Origin: Streptomyces guryensis
Lineage (GTDB): Bacteria; Actinomycetota; Actinomycetes; Streptomycetales; Streptomycetaceae
Assembly (NCBI RefSeq): GCF_021261325.1
Contig: NZ_JAJSBI010000015.1
Location: 62,001-126,000, forward strand
Direction of reading: 5' to 3'
Length of the DNA: 64,000 bases
In this document: positions 60,624-64,000 of the stretch, piece after piece
How positions within the stretch are numbered: the first letter of the stretch is position 1
How the letters are laid out: each line of letters begins with the position of its first letter
Translations under genes and position numbers: made by a program
Notes under the pieces: generated by a model
What the model saw: only the letters and a program-made list of their open reading frames with translations
The model's database searches: none
Told to the model about the DNA's origin: nothing

Positions 60624-62042
60624 TCAGCCGGTCCTGCGGATGAGCGCCAGATACATGGCGTCGGTCCCGTGCAGATGCGGCCACAGTTGTACGTCGGGAC
60701 CGTCGCCGAGGTCCGGCACTCCGGGCAGCAGGGGGCGCGCGTCGATCAGCTCGGCGTCGGGGTGCTGCTTGAGCAGGTCGTCGACGACGGCCCTGGTCTC
60801 GGCGAGGTGCGGCGAGCAGGTGGCGTAGCCGACGACCCCGCCGACCCGCACGGCGTCCAGCGCGGTGCGCAGCAGGGCACGCTGCAGCGGCCCGAACCCG
60901 TCCAGGTCCTCGGGACGGCGCCGCCAGCGCGCCTCGGGCCGCCTGCGCAGCGCGCCGAGCCCGGTGCAGGGCACGTCCATCAGGACACGGTCGAAGGAGC
61001 CGGGCCGCCACGGCGGGCGGGTGCCGTCCGCGGCGATGACCTGGTACGGCCCGGGGTTGCCGTGCAAGGCCTTCGCCACCAGCCCCGCCCGGTGCGGCTG
61101 CTTCTCGGAGGCGAGCAGCGTCGCCCCGCGCCCGGCGGCCAGCGCACCGAGCAGCGCCGCCTTCCCACCGGGCCCGGCACACCCGTCGAGCCACTTCTCG
61201 TCCGGCCCGTCCAGGGGAGCGTTGGCGAGCGCCAGGGCCACGAGCTGGCTGCCTTCGTCCTGCACGCCCGCGCGGCCGTCCCGGACCGCCTCGATCGCAC
61301 CGGGCTCACCGCCTTCGCTGAGCCGCACGGCATACGGCGACCAGCGCCCCGCCACCGCGGCCTCCTCCCGGAGCAGTTCCTCGGTCGTGGCCCGCCCGGG
61401 CCGCGCGACCAGGGTCACCTCGGGCCGCTCGTTGTCCGCCTCCAGCAGCCGCTCGATGCCGGCCCGGCCGCCGCCGAGCGAGTCCCACAGCGCGGAGACG
61501 ACCCAGCGCGGATGCGAGTGCACCACGGCCAGGTGGTCCTCGGGGTCCTCGTCGTAGGGTGGTGCGACGCGCTCGATCCAGGTGTCGAGATCGTCCTGCG
61601 CGACCTTGCGCAGTACGGCGTTGACGAACTTGGCCCGCCCGTCACCGAGCACGACCCGGGCCAGTTCGACGGAGGCCGACACGGCGGCATGGGTCGGGAT
61701 CCGCGTCCCGAGCAGCTGATGCACCCCGAGACTCAGCACATCCAGCACCGGCGGGTCGATCTCGCGCAACGGCCGGTCCACACAGGCGGAGATGACCGCG
61801 TCGTACGTCCCCTGCCGCCGCAGCGTCCCGTACACCAGCTCGGTCGCGAGCGCCGCGTCCCGACCGTCGAAGTCGCCCTTCTCCCGCGCCTTGCGCAGCA
61901 ACGGCGGCAGCACGAGGTTGGCGTACGCGTCCCGCTCGTCCACGGCCCTCAGCGCCTCGAAGGCGAGGATGCGGACGGGGTCCTTCTTGGGCCGACGATA
62001 GGGCTTGCCGGGCTTGCCGGGCCCACGGGAGGTGTCGCTCAC
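60624..62042 (-). CDS. rsmB: 16S rRNA (cytosine-5) methyltransferase
   Basis: A 472-residue protein. An N-terminal NusB-like RNA-binding domain (~15-165) precedes the Rossmann SAM domain (~190-470) with the SAM motif DGCAGPGGKAALLGAL, catalytic motif IV DVPCTGLGALRRRPEARWRR and second Cys in GYATCSPHLAETR. It makes m5C in 16S rRNA. The GTG at 62042 has a GGAG site. It follows fmt by 64 bp, a common pairing. Confidence 0.94.
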   Translation of the reverse strand: MSDTSRGPGKPGKPYRRPKKDPVRILAFEALRAVDERDAYANLVLPPLLRKAREKGDFDGRDAALATELVYGTLRRQGTYDAVISACVDRPLREIDPPVLDVLSLGVHQLLGTRIPTHAAVSASVELARVVLGDGRAKFVNAVLRKVAQDDLDTWIERVAPPYDEDPEDHLAVVHSHPRWVVSALWDSLGGGRAGIERLLEADNERPEVTLVARPGRATTEELLREEAAVAGRWSPYAVRLSEGGEPGAIEAVRDGRAGVQDEGSQLVALALANAPLDGPDEKWLDGCAGPGGKAALLGALAAGRGATLLASEKQPHRAGLVAKALHGNPGPYQVIAADGTRPPWRPGSFDRVLMDVPCTGLGALRRRPEARWRRRPEDLDGFGPLQRALLRTALDAVRVGGVVGYATCSPHLAETRAVVDDLLKQHPDAELIDARPLLPGVPDLGDGPDVQLWPHLHGTDAMYLALIRRTG

Positions 62043-62106
62043 GAAAAAGGTGCTCCGGAAGTTTGGTCGGGATACGCACCAAGGGTACGTCCCGCTCGTC
62101 CCCCCG

Positions 62107-63039
62107 CTACCCGCCGAGCGTCTCCCCGTCCGCGATCCGCACCCCGCGGGCCCAGTCGGCCGCCCGCATCGGCTTCTTGCCCTGGGCCTGCACCCACAGG
62201 AGCTCGACGGCATGCGAACCGGTGCCGACGTGGACGGTGTTCTTGCCGACGGACAGCTGCGCCGGTGCGAGGTCGGCCCGGTCCGGCGCGGGCGTGACCT
62301 GGATGAGCTTGAGCCGCTCGCCGCGGAAGGTCGTCCAGGCGCCGGGCGCGGGGGTGCAGCCGCGCACCACCCGGTCGACGCGCAGCGCCGGGGTGGCCCA
62401 GTCGACCTGGGCGTCCTCGACGGTGATCTTCGGGGCGAGGGTGATGCCCTCGTTCGGCTGCGGTACGGCCTTCAGCGTGCCGTCCTCGATGCCGTCCATG
62501 GTCGCGGCGAGCAGCCCGGCACCGGCGAAGGCGAGCCGGGTCAGCAGGTCGCCACTGGTGTCGGTGTGCCGGATCGCCTCGGTGACGGTGCCGTAGACGG
62601 GCCCGGAGTCGAGCCCCTCCTCGATGAGGAAGGTGGAGGCGCCCGTGATCTCGTCGCCCGCCATGATGGAGTGCTGCACCGGCGCCGCCCCCCGCCACGC
62701 GGGCAGCAGCGAGAAATGCAGGTTGACCCAGCCGTGGGCGGGGACGTCGAGCGCGACGCGAGGCAGCAGCGCCCCGTAGGCGACGACGGGGCAGCAGTCG
62801 GGCCCGATCTCCCGCAGCCGCTCCAGGAACTCCGGGTCCCGCGGCTTGAGGGGCCTCAGCACCTCGATCCCGGCCTCCTCCGCCCGCTGCGCCACGGGCG
62901 AGGCGACCAGCCTGCGCCCCCGCCCGGCCGGCGCGTCCGGCCGTGTGACGACGGCGGCCACCTCGTGCCGCCCGGAGGCGATGAGAGCGTCCAGAGCGGG
63001 AACGGCGACCTCGGGGGTACCGGCGAAGACGAGCTTCAT
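62107..63039 (-). CDS. fmt: methionyl-tRNA formyltransferase
   Basis: A 310-residue enzyme that formylates initiator Met-tRNA using 10-formyl-THF. It starts MKLVFAGTPEVAVPALDALI. The catalytic region NLHFSLLPAWRGAAPVQHSIMAGD (Asn, His) and GVTI-like segment ASTFLIEEGLDSGPVY are present, with a C-terminal OB-like domain. The ATG at 63039 fits the conserved N-terminus; a longer frame to 63204 is not used. Confidence 0.95.
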   Translation of the reverse strand: MKLVFAGTPEVAVPALDALIASGRHEVAAVVTRPDAPAGRGRRLVASPVAQRAEEAGIEVLRPLKPRDPEFLERLREIGPDCCPVVAYGALLPRVALDVPAHGWVNLHFSLLPAWRGAAPVQHSIMAGDEITGASTFLIEEGLDSGPVYGTVTEAIRHTDTSGDLLTRLAFAGAGLLAATMDGIEDGTLKAVPQPNEGITLAPKITVEDAQVDWATPALRVDRVVRGCTPAPGAWTTFRGERLKLIQVTPAPDRADLAPAQLSVGKNTVHVGTGSHAVELLWVQAQGKKPMRAADWARGVRIADGETLGG

Positions 63040-63329
63040 GGGTGGGCGGGGCCTCTCGGACGGGGCTGTTGTGGCAACGCACAAGTCTATGACCACGCCC
63101 GGAAAGCTCGCGGCCCGCGTCCGCAACGCTCCGCCACCGCAGCCGCGGAGCCTTTGAAGGACGCAGCCCGAGGCGCAAAGCCGTCCGACGGGGGGCGTAC
63201 GCATATGCCCCTACGCCCCCCGACCGTGACCCCCGAAGCAAAAACACGTTGGTCAAGAAAGAGTTGACCACAACGGGCCGCAATCGCGCGGCCCGGATCC
63301 TTTTCAACGCCGGTTCGAGAGGCTTGTTC

Positions 63330-63872
63330 ATGGCCGACCACGCAACCCACGACGCCCAGGCTCGGGCCAGCCTGCACTTGCTGGTGCGGGACATCGAGCG
63401 GGTCCGCCGGCAGGTGGACGCACTGCGCACGCTCACCGCGCAGTTGGGCAATGTCTACCGCCCGCGCCGCTCCGGCCCCTCCACGGGCTTCGTCGTGTAC
63501 GGACGCGCTCCCGCCCCGACGGTCCGTCTCGCGCAGGAGCTGCGGGACAGTGTCGAGACCCTGGTGACGGCCGCGGTCGATTTCGACCGCTCCCTCGGCT
63601 TCTCGTGGGACGCGGTGGGTTCCGCCCTCGGGGTCACCAAGCAGGCGGTCCACCGCCGTTACGGCGCCCGTCGCGCCGCGGCCCAGGCGGCCGCCGAGAC
63701 CGAGCGGGCCACCGAACCGGCGGCCTCCCGGACGGTCAGCGTGGGCACCGGCATCCCGACGGTGCCGACGGTCCCTGCCGCGCGCTCCATGCCGACCCAG
63801 CCGACGGCCGGCAGCCCTTCCCTCCGCGACGAGGCCAGGCCCACGGCCTTCCCCGGCCCCCGCAACGGCTGA
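63330..63872 (+). CDS. small helix-turn-helix protein
   Basis: A 180-residue protein. Residues ~1-45 are a charged helix (LHLLVRDIERVRRQVDALRTLTAQLGN), and residues ~85-125 hold a helix-turn-helix-like segment (SLGFSWDAVGSALGVTKQAVHRRYGARRAAA). The tail is Pro/Thr-rich and disordered. It resembles Streptomyces proteins that carry an isolated HTH near fmt and priA. The ATG at 63330 has a GAGAGG site. It is divergent from fmt. DNA binding is likely, target unknown. Confidence 0.75.
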   Translation: MADHATHDAQARASLHLLVRDIERVRRQVDALRTLTAQLGNVYRPRRSGPSTGFVVYGRAPAPTVRLAQELRDSVETLVTAAVDFDRSLGFSWDAVGSALGVTKQAVHRRYGARRAAAQAAAETERATEPAASRTVSVGTGIPTVPTVPAARSMPTQPTAGSPSLRDEARPTAFPGPRNG

Positions 63873-63887
63873 GCCACCTCTCTCCCT

Positions 63888-63913
63888 GCCCTCCCGGCCG
63901 GTCCCGGGAGGGC
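63888..63913 (+). terminator. terminator after the HTH gene
   Basis: Perfect 10-bp inverted repeat GCCCTCCCGG (63888-63897) and CCGGGAGGGC (63904-63913) with a 6-nt loop, 15 bp after the stop. Confidence 0.75.
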
Positions 63914-63997
63914 AGACGCACGTCCGGGAGCGCCTTTTCGGCAAAGCAACCACCCCAACCCGACTCCGGCCGGCCCCCGGAGGACAGACGCACATCC
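63907..63997. repeat. 19-bp imperfect direct repeat pair
   Basis: GGAGGGCAGACGCACGTCC (63907-63925) and GGAGGACAGACGCACATCC (63979-63997) match in 17 of 19 positions at a 72-bp spacing. The first overlaps the terminator stem. The window ends just after the second. Confidence 0.75.
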
Positions 63998-64000
63998 CAA

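Overview
The window is chromosomal DNA from a Streptomyces or a very close relative. G+C is very high, codons end overwhelmingly in G or C, TTA codons are rare, GTG starts are common, and genes are packed with 4-bp ATGA/GTGA overlaps. The conserved flanks (a small membrane protein, a peptidase C39, the ribE-ribM-ribBA-ribH-hisE-hisG block, an ECF41 sigma factor, guaB1, then rpe-rsmB-fmt) are in an order I remember from the core chromosome of S. coelicolor. That synteny is from memory and was not checked here.

Left flank (1-35,000). Housekeeping and strain-variable genes alternate: a Tat-type exported C39 peptidase, two APC permeases, an EccA-like AAA+ ATPase with an in-frame TTA codon, two coupled CBS/CNNM membrane proteins, and an FMN-riboswitch-controlled riboflavin operon that runs on into hisE and hisG. 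Next come an ECF41 sigma factor with an SDR partner, a divergent ROK regulator and MFS pair with a palindromic operator, a GH6 glycosidase, an F420-type LLM oxidoreductase, an amine oxidase plus nitrilase-fold hydrolase, a partial conservon (kinase plus DUF742), and an Lrp regulator with its permease. The stretch also carries gene decay: a multiply broken small membrane gene at 17.4-17.8 kb and a deletion scar at about 21.36 kb that joins the 3' halves of an alginate lyase and a nucleobase permease.

Centre (35,100-57,974). This is a biosynthetic gene cluster I cannot match to a known one. A type I DAHP synthase feeds the shikimate pathway. A MIO-type aromatic ammonia-lyase would make an arylacrylic acid. 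A LuxC-like acyl reductase and a PaaK/GriD-like ligase form a putative aryl-acid reductase. Two further short adenylating enzymes, a stand-alone carrier protein, a tautomerase-like protein, an SDR, a flavin hydroxylase and an exported allene-oxide-cyclase-like barrel supply tailoring. A 576-residue toroid protein with about ten prenyltransferase/squalene-cyclase repeats but no DXDD motif is the strangest member. A separate iterative PKS (KS-AT-DH-like-ACP, 1315 aa, size of orsellinate synthases) has a DH-like fold without the usual catalytic residues and one TTA codon. Control appears to come from a LuxR-type regulator, a TetR regulator and an MmyB-type XRE regulator that faces a DHA2 exporter. 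An 18-bp motif is repeated almost exactly upstream of the DAHP synthase and upstream of the hydroxylase; a related AACTTGC core lies in front of the PKS/LuxR and TetR genes.

Right flank (57,971-64,000). Housekeeping genes resume: a barstar-type inhibitor with a lipoprotein guanyl-specific ribonuclease, a SorC-type regulator, rpe, rsmB, fmt and a small helix-turn-helix protein. No tRNA, rRNA, CRISPR array, insertion sequence or integrase was recognised.
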